A stretch of 37,535 nt of DNA from Bacillota bacterium (GTDB taxonomy: Bacteria; Bacillota; Sulfobacillia; Sulfobacillales; Sulfobacillaceae): positions 1 to 37,535 of the forward strand of contig JAKACM010000040.1 of the NCBI GenBank assembly GCA_021821465.1, given 5' to 3'. The notes below the pieces were generated by a model, which ran no database searches, was not told the DNA's origin, and worked only from the letters and a program-made list of their open reading frames with translations. The position numbers and the translations under genes were made by a program. This document shows positions 24,379 through 35,285 of the stretch, one piece after another; the first letter of the stretch is position 1, and every line of letters begins with the position of its first letter.

Positions 24379-24659
24379 CCTGTGTATAACCTTTGGAAAA
24401 ATGGGGGATTTTATGTGGAACAATGTCAACTTATGCACAACTCATCAATTGCCTCGCTATTTATCCCCATTTGTCCCCTTTTTAATCCACAGTTTATACA
24501 GATTGGCAAAACTCAGAAAAACCATGGTCCACAAGGGTTTGGGGGCTTATCCACATTATCCCCAGCCCTTACTATTACTACGATTTTAATAAAGAATTAA
24601 AATAATAATGATCATAACTGTGGGGAAATCTGACGATAACCGAGGAGGCCTTTCAATCA
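24379..24659. other. oriC: Chromosomal origin of replication (oriC), dnaA-dnaN intergenic part
   Basis: DnaA-box-like sites: TGTGTATAA 24381-24389, TTATGCACA 24431-24439, TTATCCCCA 24461-24469, TAATCCACA 24483-24491, perfect TTATCCACA 24547-24555, and TTATCCCCA 24556-24564 directly after it. The last pair is followed by a G/C spacer, a 3-nt periodic TTACTATTACTACGAT stretch (24569-24584) like the DnaA-trio, and an AT-rich segment to about 24619 that is the likely unwinding element. This order (boxes, trio, AT-rich DNA) is the basal unwinding layout known in Bacillus. Gene orientation reverses at this locus. dnaN's ribosome site GAGGAGG closes the region. Confidence 0.88.
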
Positions 24660-25772
24660 ATGAAGTTCAGCGCAAGTCAAGATCAAACAGCTTCAGCTTT
24701 GCAACAAGTCGTTCGTGTCATACAGCCTCAAAATACTATGGCCATTGCGACAGGCATTCAACTTGAAGCAGACAACTCACGACTCCACCTCTCCGCAACA
24801 GATTTGTCTAACCACATTCTTGCCGAAATTCCATGCGAAGTATCCGAACCCGGATATATCGTACTACCCGCATCAACTCTTAATGACCTCATCCACCGAC
24901 TTCCGACAGCTACTTTTGAATTATCAACAAATTCTCACACCGGACGCGCCTCCATTCGCTACGGTCGTAATACAGCAGTAATCAATGGCTTTGGTCAGGA
25001 TATGCTACCGGAATTTCCCCAGATTCCACAAGAACATAACCAAGCAATAACATTAACCCCCGGAACTCTTGCGTCTTTGTCCCGAGAACTTTTGTTCGCC
25101 TGCTCCAAAGACGACTCGAGACCCGTTCTCAAAGGGGTTTACATGAAAATTACAACCGGCAAACTCGTTCTGGTAGCCACCGACGGCAGTCGACTCTCGC
25201 ATTCATGGCTCCCCATTCCCGATTATTTAGATGTTGAACAGTCAATCGTCATATCACCGAAACTACTCTCGGAAGGATCCCGACTGAACGCTACGGAGTC
25301 CCTTACCTTAAGATTCGGATCCGGACTCATCGAACTCTCTGCGCCTCGGCTCACCTTTACCGGCCGGCTTTTGGACGGCCAATACCCCGACTATGACCGT
25401 GTCATCCCTAACGATTACGTCACCCAATGCCGTGTTCCTACCGCCGACCTACGCGGAGCCATAGAACGTGTCAGTCTTATTGCCGCTAAAGACCGCTCAA
25501 CACCAATACGATTTCGTGTGGAATCAGGTATTCTTGAACTCTCTGCCGAAGCTCAAGAAATTGGCCAAGCAAAAGAAATCCTGGACTGCCCCACAAATGG
25601 CCAAGACATCGACATCCTATTCAATCCGGCTTATATTCTCGACGCGGTTAAGTCTTTAGACAGTGAAGAACTGGCTATTGAATTTTCCGGCTTGCAATCC
25701 CCGGCAAAAATCCGTAGCACAGACCAGTCATCCTATTTTCACATTCTTTTACCCTTGCGCCAGTTAGTCTGA
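24660..25772 (+). CDS. dnaN: DNA polymerase III beta sliding clamp
   Basis: Ring-shaped processivity clamp. The 370 residues span three repeats of the clamp domain; recognisable blocks are MKFSASQDQTASALQQV at the start, LFACSKDDSRPVLKGVYM and VATDGSRLS in domain II, LDGQYPDYDRVIP, and the C-terminal FHILLPLRQLV with the clamp's hydrophobic pocket end. It follows oriC; AGGAGG lies 11 nt before ATG. recF begins 2 bp after its stop codon. Confidence 0.98.
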   Translation: MKFSASQDQTASALQQVVRVIQPQNTMAIATGIQLEADNSRLHLSATDLSNHILAEIPCEVSEPGYIVLPASTLNDLIHRLPTATFELSTNSHTGRASIRYGRNTAVINGFGQDMLPEFPQIPQEHNQAITLTPGTLASLSRELLFACSKDDSRPVLKGVYMKITTGKLVLVATDGSRLSHSWLPIPDYLDVEQSIVISPKLLSEGSRLNATESLTLRFGSGLIELSAPRLTFTGRLLDGQYPDYDRVIPNDYVTQCRVPTADLRGAIERVSLIAAKDRSTPIRFRVESGILELSAEAQEIGQAKEILDCPTNGQDIDILFNPAYILDAVKSLDSEELAIEFSGLQSPAKIRSTDQSSYFHILLPLRQLV

Positions 25773-25774
25773 CC

Positions 25775-26854
25775 ATGAAAATCGACTATGTTACGATAAC
25801 ACGATTCCGAAACATCACGACTGCACGACTCGATTTCGCTCCACGCTTAACTCTTTTGGTCGGGAACAATGGCCAAGGGAAAACAAACCTATTGGAGGCT
25901 ATCCACGTTCTATTAACAGGCGCATCATTTCGCTCTCCCAAGGATCAGGAACAAATGATTACATTTTCCACAGATGGTGTTCACGAAACCAATGATATGC
26001 TGAATCTGGAAGGGCTAGTTCACACAAGCGAACGTGGCATCCTTAAACTAAGCCATCGCATGACCCGTCATCCCATAAAGAAACGACACGATGGCCCTGT
26101 TTTACCCGTGGTCATCTTTTCCCCTGAAGACGTTTGGTTATCCAAAGGCGTTCCCCAAGGTCGCAGAAAATTTCTCGATTGGCTCATCGCACCCATGGAC
26201 GCACGGTATTCCCGGCTCTTTCGACAATACCACCGAGCGTTATTGCAACGAAATAAGGCGTTAAAAACTCCGGCTCTCTACGAAACCATTACCGGTTTCA
26301 ATCCCCTTTTGGCTCAAGCCGGCAGCTATTTATGGACTAGCCGTTTAAGAATTTTAAATGAGGTTGTGCCTTTAGCGCGCGAAATTTTTCTGGAATTGAC
26401 CGGACTTAACCTAGACGTGTCTCTAACAGCAGGAGGCAGCACGCATATAGCCGAAAACCCCAACGATTACCAGAAATTATTGCTAGCCCGTCAAGCTGAC
26501 GAACAACAACGTGGAATAACCTTAATAGGACCTCACCGAGACGATTTGAGCTTTTCTATTGACGGCCACTCGGCACTAGCCTATGCTTCACAAGGACAAC
26601 ATCGGAGTATTGCATTGGCCATGAAGCTTGCCTCCTTTCAAGTTCTCGAAACAGAAACAGGTACGACTCCAGTCGTCTTGCTTGATGACGTTTTGTCCGA
26701 ATTAGACCCGGCAAAACGTTCCAAACTCCTTCGCTTCATCGCAGGCAGTCGCCCACAAACTGTCATTACCGACACCGAAGCCAGGAACTATGAAAATCTC
26801 GAACCTGCAATTTACGATATCAGTCTTGGCAACTTGGCAAAACGAGAGATATGA
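25775..26854 (+). CDS. recF: DNA replication and repair protein RecF
   Basis: SMC-like ATPase that helps load RecA at gaps and links repair with the clamp. Of 359 residues, LVGNNGQGKTNLLEAI (about 28-43) is the Walker A, GPHRDDLSFSIDG and SQGQHRSIALAMKLA the signature, and VVLLDDVLSELDPAKR the Walker B/D-loop. Length is normal. It is separated from dnaN by two bases and its stop overlaps the next gene's ATG (ATGA), so the operon is continuous. Confidence 0.97.
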   Translation: MKIDYVTITRFRNITTARLDFAPRLTLLVGNNGQGKTNLLEAIHVLLTGASFRSPKDQEQMITFSTDGVHETNDMLNLEGLVHTSERGILKLSHRMTRHPIKKRHDGPVLPVVIFSPEDVWLSKGVPQGRRKFLDWLIAPMDARYSRLFRQYHRALLQRNKALKTPALYETITGFNPLLAQAGSYLWTSRLRILNEVVPLAREIFLELTGLNLDVSLTAGGSTHIAENPNDYQKLLLARQADEQQRGITLIGPHRDDLSFSIDGHSALAYASQGQHRSIALAMKLASFQVLETETGTTPVVLLDDVLSELDPAKRSKLLRFIAGSRPQTVITDTEARNYENLEPAIYDISLGNLAKREI

Positions 26855-27369
26855 TGAGCAAACACGAAGACTTACGGCATATTTTGGACAGCCTTGTAGA
26901 AAAATATTCATGGGAACCCGCCAAGTTGTTGTGGAAAGTTGAAACCAACTGGCCGTTTATTGCCGGAGATTTTGTGGCCAACCATACCCGCATTATTGCT
27001 TACAGGCCGAAGATTTTAACACTGGCAGTAACTTCGTCTCCATGGTCTCAAGATGTACAGTATTTATTACCGAATTTAAAGAACAACATTAACGAGTTTC
27101 TAAACATGACATTTGTTAAGGAAATCAAAACACGGGTTTGGGTCCCCGCGTTTCGGCGTCCCATATTGGGAAAAGGCGAAGTTTCTGTCAGAATAGGGCG
27201 CATTAAACCTAAGACCAACGACCTCAATCTTCTTATCGACCGAGTAGAAGTCAATTACCATGAGGCCGTAACCCAATGGTTCAAAGAAGGCTACCAACCT
27301 TGCGAAAAGTGTGGCAGCCCCACCCTGAAACCTTATCGTTTTTGCAGTGTGTGCGAGAAAAACCAGTGA
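26851..27369 (+). CDS. DciA-like DUF721 protein with C-terminal zinc ribbon
   Basis: A 172-residue protein. The first about 100 residues match the DUF721/DciA pattern: WPFIAGDFVANHTRI, LTLAVTSSPWSQDVQYLLPNLKNNINEFL. The C-terminus adds a four-cysteine ribbon: Cys151, Cys154, Cys165 and Cys168 (CEKCG...FCSVC), not part of classic DciA. DciA loads the replicative helicase in bacteria without a DnaC/DnaI-type loader, and in actinobacteria it occupies exactly this slot between recF and gyrB. I infer a helicase-loading role with DnaB at 5743. Coupled to recF by ATGA overlap; the region 95-145 is not recognised. Confidence 0.75.
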   Translation: MMSKHEDLRHILDSLVEKYSWEPAKLLWKVETNWPFIAGDFVANHTRIIAYRPKILTLAVTSSPWSQDVQYLLPNLKNNINEFLNMTFVKEIKTRVWVPAFRRPILGKGEVSVRIGRIKPKTNDLNLLIDRVEVNYHEAVTQWFKEGYQPCEKCGSPTLKPYRFCSVCEKNQ

Positions 27370-27398
27370 ACATTCTCATCTAAAGGGAGGACATTCCA

Positions 27399-29638
<2,240 letters not shown>

Positions 29639-29845
29639 AGGCGAAAATATAAAGCCAAACCGACAAATGGATGTGCCACCAGCTTTTTATTCACATGGAT
29701 TAGGTACAAGACTTTTGCCGGACCGGGTGTCGGTTCACTATAACGCTGCCAAGATAGATTTACGCAAAGACTCTAGAAATGCTGAAGACAGAAAAGGAGG
29801 AAGACGGACATCGGCCTGCTGACCGAACTCCGTCGCCAATAAAGG

Positions 29846-32284
29846 ATGGACAATACTGGACATGTCTTGCCCATAGATATTCAAGAGGAGATGAAAAAGT
29901 CCTACATCGATTACGCTATGAGCGTCATAGTCAGCCGAGCGCTGCCTGATGTCAGGGACGGCCTAAAACCGGTACATCGTCGGATTCTATATGCGATGAA
30001 TCAGTTAGGTAATACACCAAATCATCCCTATAAAAAATCCGCCCGTATTGTGGGTGAAGTCTTAGGTCGTTACCATCCTCATGGTGATGTTGCAGTCTAT
30101 GACGCGATGGTTCGAATGGCGCAAGACTTCTCTATTCGCTATCCTTTAGTTGACGGTCATGGCAATTTCGGGTCAATGGATGGAGATTCGCCTGCGGCCA
30201 TGCGTTACACCGAGGTTCGGCTATCCTCGATCGCCATGGAAATGCTGGTTGATATCGATAAAGACACTGTTGACTTCGCCCCAAATTTTGACGAAACCAC
30301 AACCGAACCTGTTATCTTGCCGGCTAGAATCCCCAATTTGCTCATCAACGGATCATCGGGGATTGCAGTGGGTATGGCCACAAATATTCCACCCCACAAT
30401 TTAAGGGAAGTCGCTCAGGCAGCCATTCATCTCATCGAACATCCCGACTCTTCATTGGAAGACATCCTGCAATATATTCCCGGTCCTGATTTTCCAACCG
30501 GTGGGATGATTATGGGCAGAGACGGCATTCATCAAGCGTACCTTACTGGCCGTGGCATTATTACCATGCGAGGAATTGCTCAAATCGAAGAACCGGACTC
30601 TGGAAGATCGCGCATCATCGTCACGGAAATTCCGTATCAGGTAAATAAGGCCCGGTTATTGGAGAAAATTGCAGATCTTGTCCATGAACATAAAATTGAA
30701 GGCATTGCGGATTTGCGTGACGAATCGGATCGCCATGGCGTGCGTATTGCTATCGACTTAAAACGAGACGGCGTACCTAAGGTAATACTCAACAAACTGT
30801 TTAAATATACTCCGCTCCAGCAAACATTCGGCATCATCCAGTTGGCCTTGGTGGATAACCGTCCGCAAGTATTGTCGATCAAAGAAATTCTGCAATACTT
30901 TATTGGCCACCGCAAGGATATCATTATTCGCCGTACGCAATATGATCTCAAAAAAGCCGAAGCGCGGGCTCATATCCTCGAAGGATTGCGGATTGCTTTA
31001 CAGTTCCTTGACGAAGTTATTGCACTGATTCGGGGATCGTCAAGCGTGGAAATGGCTCGCAATGGCCTTGTCGAACGTTTCGGCCTTACTGAAATTCAGG
31101 CCAATGCGATTCTGGAAATGCGATTGCAACGTCTTACACAGTTAGAACAGGCCAAAATCGAAGAGGAATATAAGGAAATCCAGGCGTTAATCGCTCACCT
31201 TCGCGAAATCTTGGGTAATGAACAATTAATCTATCAGATTATAAAAGACGACTTAGCCGAAATTCGGGAAAAATACGGAGATGAGCGCCGTACCAAACTT
31301 GGTCCCTCCGTGAAAGACATGAGCGACGAAGATCTCATACCGGAAGAAGACATGGTAGTCACTCTTACTCACCGCGGATATATTAAACGTTCCGCCACCT
31401 CAGTATACCGTGCGCAAAAACGTGGAGGACGCGGCGTCATGGGAGGAAACATTCGCGAGGACGACTTCGTCCATGACTTGTTTATCGCCTCGACCCATGC
31501 ATATCTTTGCTTCTTTACTAACAAAGGACGAATATACCGCGTAAAGGTACACGAGGTACCTGAAGCTACCCGACAAGCGAAGGGGATATCCGTCGCCAAT
31601 TTGATTGCCATGGAACCCGAAGAACGAATTGCTGCGGTGCAGACCTTGCCACAGTCAGTCGATGACAATAGATACTGGGTCTTCGCCACCAAACAAGGCA
31701 TTATCAAACGGACTGCCCTCTCCGAATACACAACCTGGCGTGGTGGCGGCATCATCGCGATCAATTTAGATGCTGGCGACGAATTAATTGGAGTTGCGCA
31801 AACCGATGGCCAAGGCGATGTTCTTCTTGGCACACACCACGGCCAAATCATTCGATTTGCCCAACAAGCGGTGCGGTCCATGGGCCGGTCTGCGCGAGGA
31901 GTTCATGGAATCCGCCTTCGGTCGTCCAATGATATGGTGGTATCATTGGCTGTAGTCAGTGACCAAGCCGAGTTATTGTTGCTAACCGAAAATGGTTATG
32001 GCAAAAGGACAAACGCCAGTCAGTTTCGAATCACAGGACGCGGGGGTCAGGGTGTCCTAGGTCTTCGTGTAACTAAAAAAACCGGCGATTTAGTTGGCAT
32101 CGTCCCGGTGACGGGGGACGAGCAAGTTATGGTAATTTCCAGCGACGGCACTCTGATTCGCATGAACGTATCCAGTGTCTCTAAGCAAGGAAGAGATTCA
32201 CACGGTGTTATGGTGATGAGGCTTGAGGAGAATAAAACGGTTGCGGCGTTCACAAGGGTATCTGCTGATGACGAGGAAGAATAA
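29846..32284 (+). CDS. gyrA: DNA gyrase subunit A
   Basis: Cleavage-religation subunit of gyrase, 812 residues. [22 protein letters not shown] is the opening of the winged-helix domain, the catalytic Tyr is at about 120 in MRYTEVRLS, and the GyrA box, which marks true gyrase rather than topoisomerase IV, is [10 protein letters not shown] near residue 525. The C-terminal domain is a beta-pinwheel with repeats. An in-frame TAA six bases before the ATG fixes the start. The only strong ribosome site (AAAAGGAGG) is about 40 nt upstream; AAAGG touches the ATG. This is odd for an essential gene. Confidence 0.97.
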   Translation: MDNTGHVLPIDIQEEMKKSYIDYAMSVIVSRALPDVRDGLKPVHRRILYAMNQLGNTPNHPYKKSARIVGEVLGRYHPHGDVAVYDAMVRMAQDFSIRYPLVDGHGNFGSMDGDSPAAMRYTEVRLSSIAMEMLVDIDKDTVDFAPNFDETTTEPVILPARIPNLLINGSSGIAVGMATNIPPHNLREVAQAAIHLIEHPDSSLEDILQYIPGPDFPTGGMIMGRDGIHQAYLTGRGIITMRGIAQIEEPDSGRSRIIVTEIPYQVNKARLLEKIADLVHEHKIEGIADLRDESDRHGVRIAIDLKRDGVPKVILNKLFKYTPLQQTFGIIQLALVDNRPQVLSIKEILQYFIGHRKDIIIRRTQYDLKKAEARAHILEGLRIALQFLDEVIALIRGSSSVEMARNGLVERFGLTEIQANAILEMRLQRLTQLEQAKIEEEYKEIQALIAHLREILGNEQLIYQIIKDDLAEIREKYGDERRTKLGPSVKDMSDEDLIPEEDMVVTLTHRGYIKRSATSVYRAQKRGGRGVMGGNIREDDFVHDLFIASTHAYLCFFTNKGRIYRVKVHEVPEATRQAKGISVANLIAMEPEERIAAVQTLPQSVDDNRYWVFATKQGIIKRTALSEYTTWRGGGIIAINLDAGDELIGVAQTDGQGDVLLGTHHGQIIRFAQQAVRSMGRSARGVHGIRLRSSNDMVVSLAVVSDQAELLLLTENGYGKRTNASQFRITGRGGQGVLGLRVTKKTGDLVGIVPVTGDEQVMVISSDGTLIRMNVSSVSKQGRDSHGVMVMRLEENKTVAAFTRVSADDEEE

Positions 32285-32350
32285 ACCCGTTAAACTATAA
32301 ATTAACGGTCCAACTAGTATCGACTGATCGGATTCAAGTAAGGGAGGCAA

Positions 32351-33250
32351 ATGACAACAATGGAAGCAAAACAAACGGGTACATTTAACGTTAAGTCGGG
32401 ATTAGCGGAAATGCTCAAGGGTGGTGTCATTATGGACGTGACCACCGCTGAACAAGCTGTTATTGCGGAAAAGGCCGGAGCAGTCGCTGTAATGGCCCTG
32501 GAACGTGTACCCGCCGACATTCGGGCCGCAGGAGGAGTAGCCAGAATGGCCGATCCGCTTATTGTGAAAAATATTCAACATGCGGTGTCTATTCCGGTTA
32601 TGGCCAAAGTTCGTATTGGACACTTTGTGGAGGCTCAAGTCCTGGAGGCTTTGGAGGTCGATTATATTGATGAAAGTGAAGTCTTGACTCCGGCCGACGA
32701 ACAATATCATATTGATAAATGGGCCTTCAAGATTCCTTTTGTTTGTGGGGCAAGGGATTTGGGAGAAGCCTTGCGCCGCATTGCGGAAGGCGCGGCAATG
32801 CTTCGGACCAAGGGTGAACCCGGAACCGGAAACGTTGTCGAGGCAGTACGCCACTTAAGAGCCGTCAATGCCCAAGTTCGACGGCTGATTAACACCCCAG
32901 ATGACGAACTAGCGGATTTGGCCAAAGAATTTCGTGCGCCGTTGGAAATTGTGCGCAAAGTGAAAGACATGGGTAGACTGCCTGTTGTGAATTTTAGTGC
33001 CGGAGGGATCGCCAGTCCGGCCGATGCCGCACTTATGATGCAACTCGGGGCCGATGGAATCTTTGTGGGTTCCGGGGTCTTTAAATCGCAAAATCCCGAG
33101 GCGTTTGCCAGAGCTATTGTTCGAGCGACCCTGCATTACAATGATCCGAAGGTCATTGCCGAAGTCTCTGAAAATCTCGGAGAAGCAATGCCGGGCTTGG
33201 AAATGACTACATTATCTGCAGCGGACCGGATGCAGGACCGGGGGATTTAA
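32351..33250 (+). CDS. pdxS: Pyridoxal 5'-phosphate synthase subunit PdxS
   Basis: Forms PLP from ribose 5-phosphate, glyceraldehyde 3-phosphate and ammonia supplied by PdxT. The 299 residues are a TIM barrel: the active-site lysines lie in [13 protein letters not shown] (first) and [14 protein letters not shown] region (second), with phosphate loops [27 protein letters not shown]. The start ATG has AAGGGAGG upstream. pdxT follows directly. A CCGTTAA/TTAACGG hairpin (32287-32308) separates it from gyrA and has no U-tract. No promoter evident. Confidence 0.97.
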   Translation: MTTMEAKQTGTFNVKSGLAEMLKGGVIMDVTTAEQAVIAEKAGAVAVMALERVPADIRAAGGVARMADPLIVKNIQHAVSIPVMAKVRIGHFVEAQVLEALEVDYIDESEVLTPADEQYHIDKWAFKIPFVCGARDLGEALRRIAEGAAMLRTKGEPGTGNVVEAVRHLRAVNAQVRRLINTPDDELADLAKEFRAPLEIVRKVKDMGRLPVVNFSAGGIASPADAALMMQLGADGIFVGSGVFKSQNPEAFARAIVRATLHYNDPKVIAEVSENLGEAMPGLEMTTLSAADRMQDRGI

Positions 33251-33844
33251 ATGGATGTGAAAGTCGGTGTCTTGGCCATACAAGGGGATGTCCGAGAACA
33301 CAAAAGACATTTGGTGCTGGCGGGGGCAACACCATTTGAAGTAAGGACGGCAAAGGATCTTGACTCGGTTCAAGCATTAATAATCCCAGGGGGAGAAAGC
33401 ACCACCATTGGAATGCTAATGGCCGAGGAGGGACTAATTGAGAAGATTCAGCGGCGTGTCAAAGAGGAGCACTTTCCGGTGTACGGGACATGCGCCGGAT
33501 TAATTCTCTTGGCTAAAGACGTTATCGGATCGTCTCCCGCCCGCATTGGCTTAATGGATATCACAGCGGATCGCAATGCGTACGGCAGACAATTGGCCTC
33601 CTTTGAAGCTAAGATTCGGATAGCGGTCTTACAAGGCCAGTCGGAATTCCCCGCGGTATTCATTCGTGCACCTAGGATCGTTCGCTACGGACCGGACGTC
33701 ACGCCTTTGTCTACCTACGAAGGAAGTATTGTCATGGCGGAACAAGGTTCGTTATTGGTTTCCGCATTTCATCCTGAAATGAGCGGGGATATTCGGATTC
33801 ATCAGTATTTTGTCGATAAAGTAAGAAAAGCATTGAAAGTATGA
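33251..33844 (+). CDS. pdxT: Pyridoxal 5'-phosphate synthase glutaminase subunit PdxT
   Basis: Class I glutamine amidotransferase that delivers ammonia to PdxS in the 12+12 complex. In 197 residues: IPGGESTTIGML, the nucleophile Cys in GTCAGLILLAK, and the AFHPEMSGD segment with the catalytic His and Glu near the end. The start follows the pdxS stop immediately. An intrinsic terminator follows, so pdxS-pdxT is a two-gene operon. Confidence 0.97.
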   Translation: MDVKVGVLAIQGDVREHKRHLVLAGATPFEVRTAKDLDSVQALIIPGGESTTIGMLMAEEGLIEKIQRRVKEEHFPVYGTCAGLILLAKDVIGSSPARIGLMDITADRNAYGRQLASFEAKIRIAVLQGQSEFPAVFIRAPRIVRYGPDVTPLSTYEGSIVMAEQGSLLVSAFHPEMSGDIRIHQYFVDKVRKALKV

Positions 33845-33862
33845 GCGTAGACCTATGATTAT

Positions 33863-33892
33863 CAGGGGCTTTCAGCAAGCCTCTGAGTTTTT
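33863..33892 (+). terminator. Intrinsic terminator of pdxST
   Basis: CAGGGGCTT and AAGCCTCTG (one G-T pair) enclose a 5-nt loop, followed by AGTTTTT. It lies about 18 bp past the pdxT stop. Confidence 0.85.
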
Positions 33893-33893
33893 G

Positions 33894-33922
33894 TTGACAA
33901 GGGTGCCTGCGTAAGGCAAAAT
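33894..33922 (+). promoter_or_regulatory. Candidate promoter for mtnA-serS
   Basis: A perfect -35 TTGACA (33894-33899), a 17-bp spacer, and a weak -10 CAAAAT (33917-33922) precede the T-box leader. A perfect TATAAT at 33934-33939 lacks a -35 at usual distance; either may be the true -10. Confidence 0.5.
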
Positions 33923-33954
33923 CGACATAGAATTATAATCACAGGGAGTATTTT

Positions 33955-34168
33955 AGCGACAGAGAAAGAAAATACGACCGTAGCCTGCCTGACAGAGAAC
34001 CGTGCCAGGTGAAAATCGGTGGCAGCTTAGTCGTTTTCCGCTTTCATCGGATCCGACGAAGAGTCGGCGTATTCCTGGCGTTAGCAGGCTAAGAGCAGGA
34101 CGCTAAAGGCGTCAAGTGGGGTGGCACCGCGGGTTGGAACTCGTCCCCGAATGGGGAGGAGTTTTTTT
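33955..34168 (+). promoter_or_regulatory. T-box riboswitch, serine-type, with terminator
   Basis: A complete T-box leader. Stem I includes the distal AGAGA bulge (33993-33997) and GGTGAAAA loop, with the specifier loop on the 3' side; TCC (34037-34039) is the best Ser codon there and is followed by a purine. Stem III CCGAC-GAAGA-GTCGG is next. The antiterminator T-box is GGGTGGCACCGCGG (34119-34132); its bulge TGGC pairs with GCCA, i.e. discriminator G, which serine tRNAs have and Met tRNA does not. The terminator AACTCGTCCCC/GGGGAGGAGTT (34138-34162) ends in seven T. Uncharged tRNA-Ser should allow read-through into mtnA-serS. Specifier reading is by eye. Confidence 0.9.
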
Positions 34169-34199
34169 ATTTGCGTGAATCGCCTAGGGAGGCAAAATT

Positions 34200-35252
34200 A
34201 TGAATTCTTCCGGAAATGTTATGGAAGCCATTCGCTCCGGCCAAAATGCCTTATACTTATTGGATCAAAGACACCTTCCCGATCGTGCGGACTATCTCAC
34301 TTGCCGAAGCGAAGAAGATGTGGCCGATGCCATTCGCACGCTGGCAGTTAGAGGAGCCCCGGCGATTGGTATAGCCGGGGCATATGGATTATGGTTGGAA
34401 TCATTGCGTCTGAGAGACATGCCTGATTTCGAATACCAAGTACATCAAAGTGCTCAACGGTTGGAGAGATCCCGGCCAACCGCTGTAAATCTTTCATGGG
34501 CGCTGGGAAAGGCCTTGAAAGCGATTAACGGCCTATCTGCGGAAGCATCTATTTTGGCACTTAAAGCATTTGCCGATAAGTTGCTGGCGGCTGACATTCA
34601 AACCAACCGCACTTTAGGTGATTGGGGACTCTCTCTTTTCCCTGAAGCAGTGAGTGTTCTAACGCACTGTAATACGGGATCTTTGGCAACCGGAGGCTAT
34701 GGAACTGCATTAGGAGTTATTCGCTCGTTGTTTCGGGAACACAAACTGCGTGAAGTATTTGTCGATGAAACGCGACCGTTACTGCAAGGAGCACGCTTAA
34801 CCGCTTGGGAACTCCAGCAGGAGGATACTCCTGCCAGACTCATAGCGGACAGTATGGCGGCCGCTGTTATGGCTAAGGGATGGATTAATGCCGTAATTGT
34901 CGGTGCAGACCGCATTGCCCTAAACGGTGACACTGCCAATAAAATTGGCACGTACAGCTTGGCGATCCTTGCGCAATATCATCATATTCCTTTTTACATA
35001 GCGGCTCCTTTAAGTACTTTTGACAGCAATGCTCTGAGTGGAGCTGACATACCTGTTGAAGAGAGAGATCCCGAAGAAATTCGCAGAATTAATGGTCAGA
35101 CCATATCTCCGACTAGGTTCCCTGCCTATAATCCGGCATTTGATGTGACGCCAGGGGCTATGATTTCCGCCTTTATCACAGAACAAGGTATTATCAAGCC
35201 ACCTTATGAGCAGGTTTTAGCACACATAAAAGAATCACGAGATGATATGTGA
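34200..35252 (+). CDS. mtnA: Methylthioribose-1-phosphate isomerase
   Basis: Converts methylthioribose 1-phosphate to methylthioribulose 1-phosphate in methionine salvage. Within 350 residues: RGAPAIGIAGAYG, the catalytic Cys in THCNTGSLATGGYGTALGVIRS-type block (read here as LTHCNTG and ATGGYGTALGV), VDETRPLLQGARLTAWEL, and VGADRIALNGDTANKIGTYSLA with the catalytic Asp. ATG follows AGGGAGG. It is the first gene behind a Ser-type T-box; serS follows after a 33-bp gap, so it is co-regulated with a tRNA synthetase, not with methionine genes. Related eIF2B-type proteins are excluded by these motifs. DrdI-like use of 5-deoxyribose 1-phosphate is possible. Confidence 0.93.
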   Translation: MNSSGNVMEAIRSGQNALYLLDQRHLPDRADYLTCRSEEDVADAIRTLAVRGAPAIGIAGAYGLWLESLRLRDMPDFEYQVHQSAQRLERSRPTAVNLSWALGKALKAINGLSAEASILALKAFADKLLAADIQTNRTLGDWGLSLFPEAVSVLTHCNTGSLATGGYGTALGVIRSLFREHKLREVFVDETRPLLQGARLTAWELQQEDTPARLIADSMAAAVMAKGWINAVIVGADRIALNGDTANKIGTYSLAILAQYHHIPFYIAAPLSTFDSNALSGADIPVEERDPEEIRRINGQTISPTRFPAYNPAFDVTPGAMISAFITEQGIIKPPYEQVLAHIKESRDDM

Positions 35253-35285
35253 TAAGAAAATCTGAGTGAAAGGTAGGATCACAAC

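Noticed and set aside
29781..29950. Short upstream frame before gyrA (from ATG near 29779)
   Set aside because: It lacks a ribosome site before its ATG and runs out of frame into gyrA; its composition is that of the overlapping sequence.
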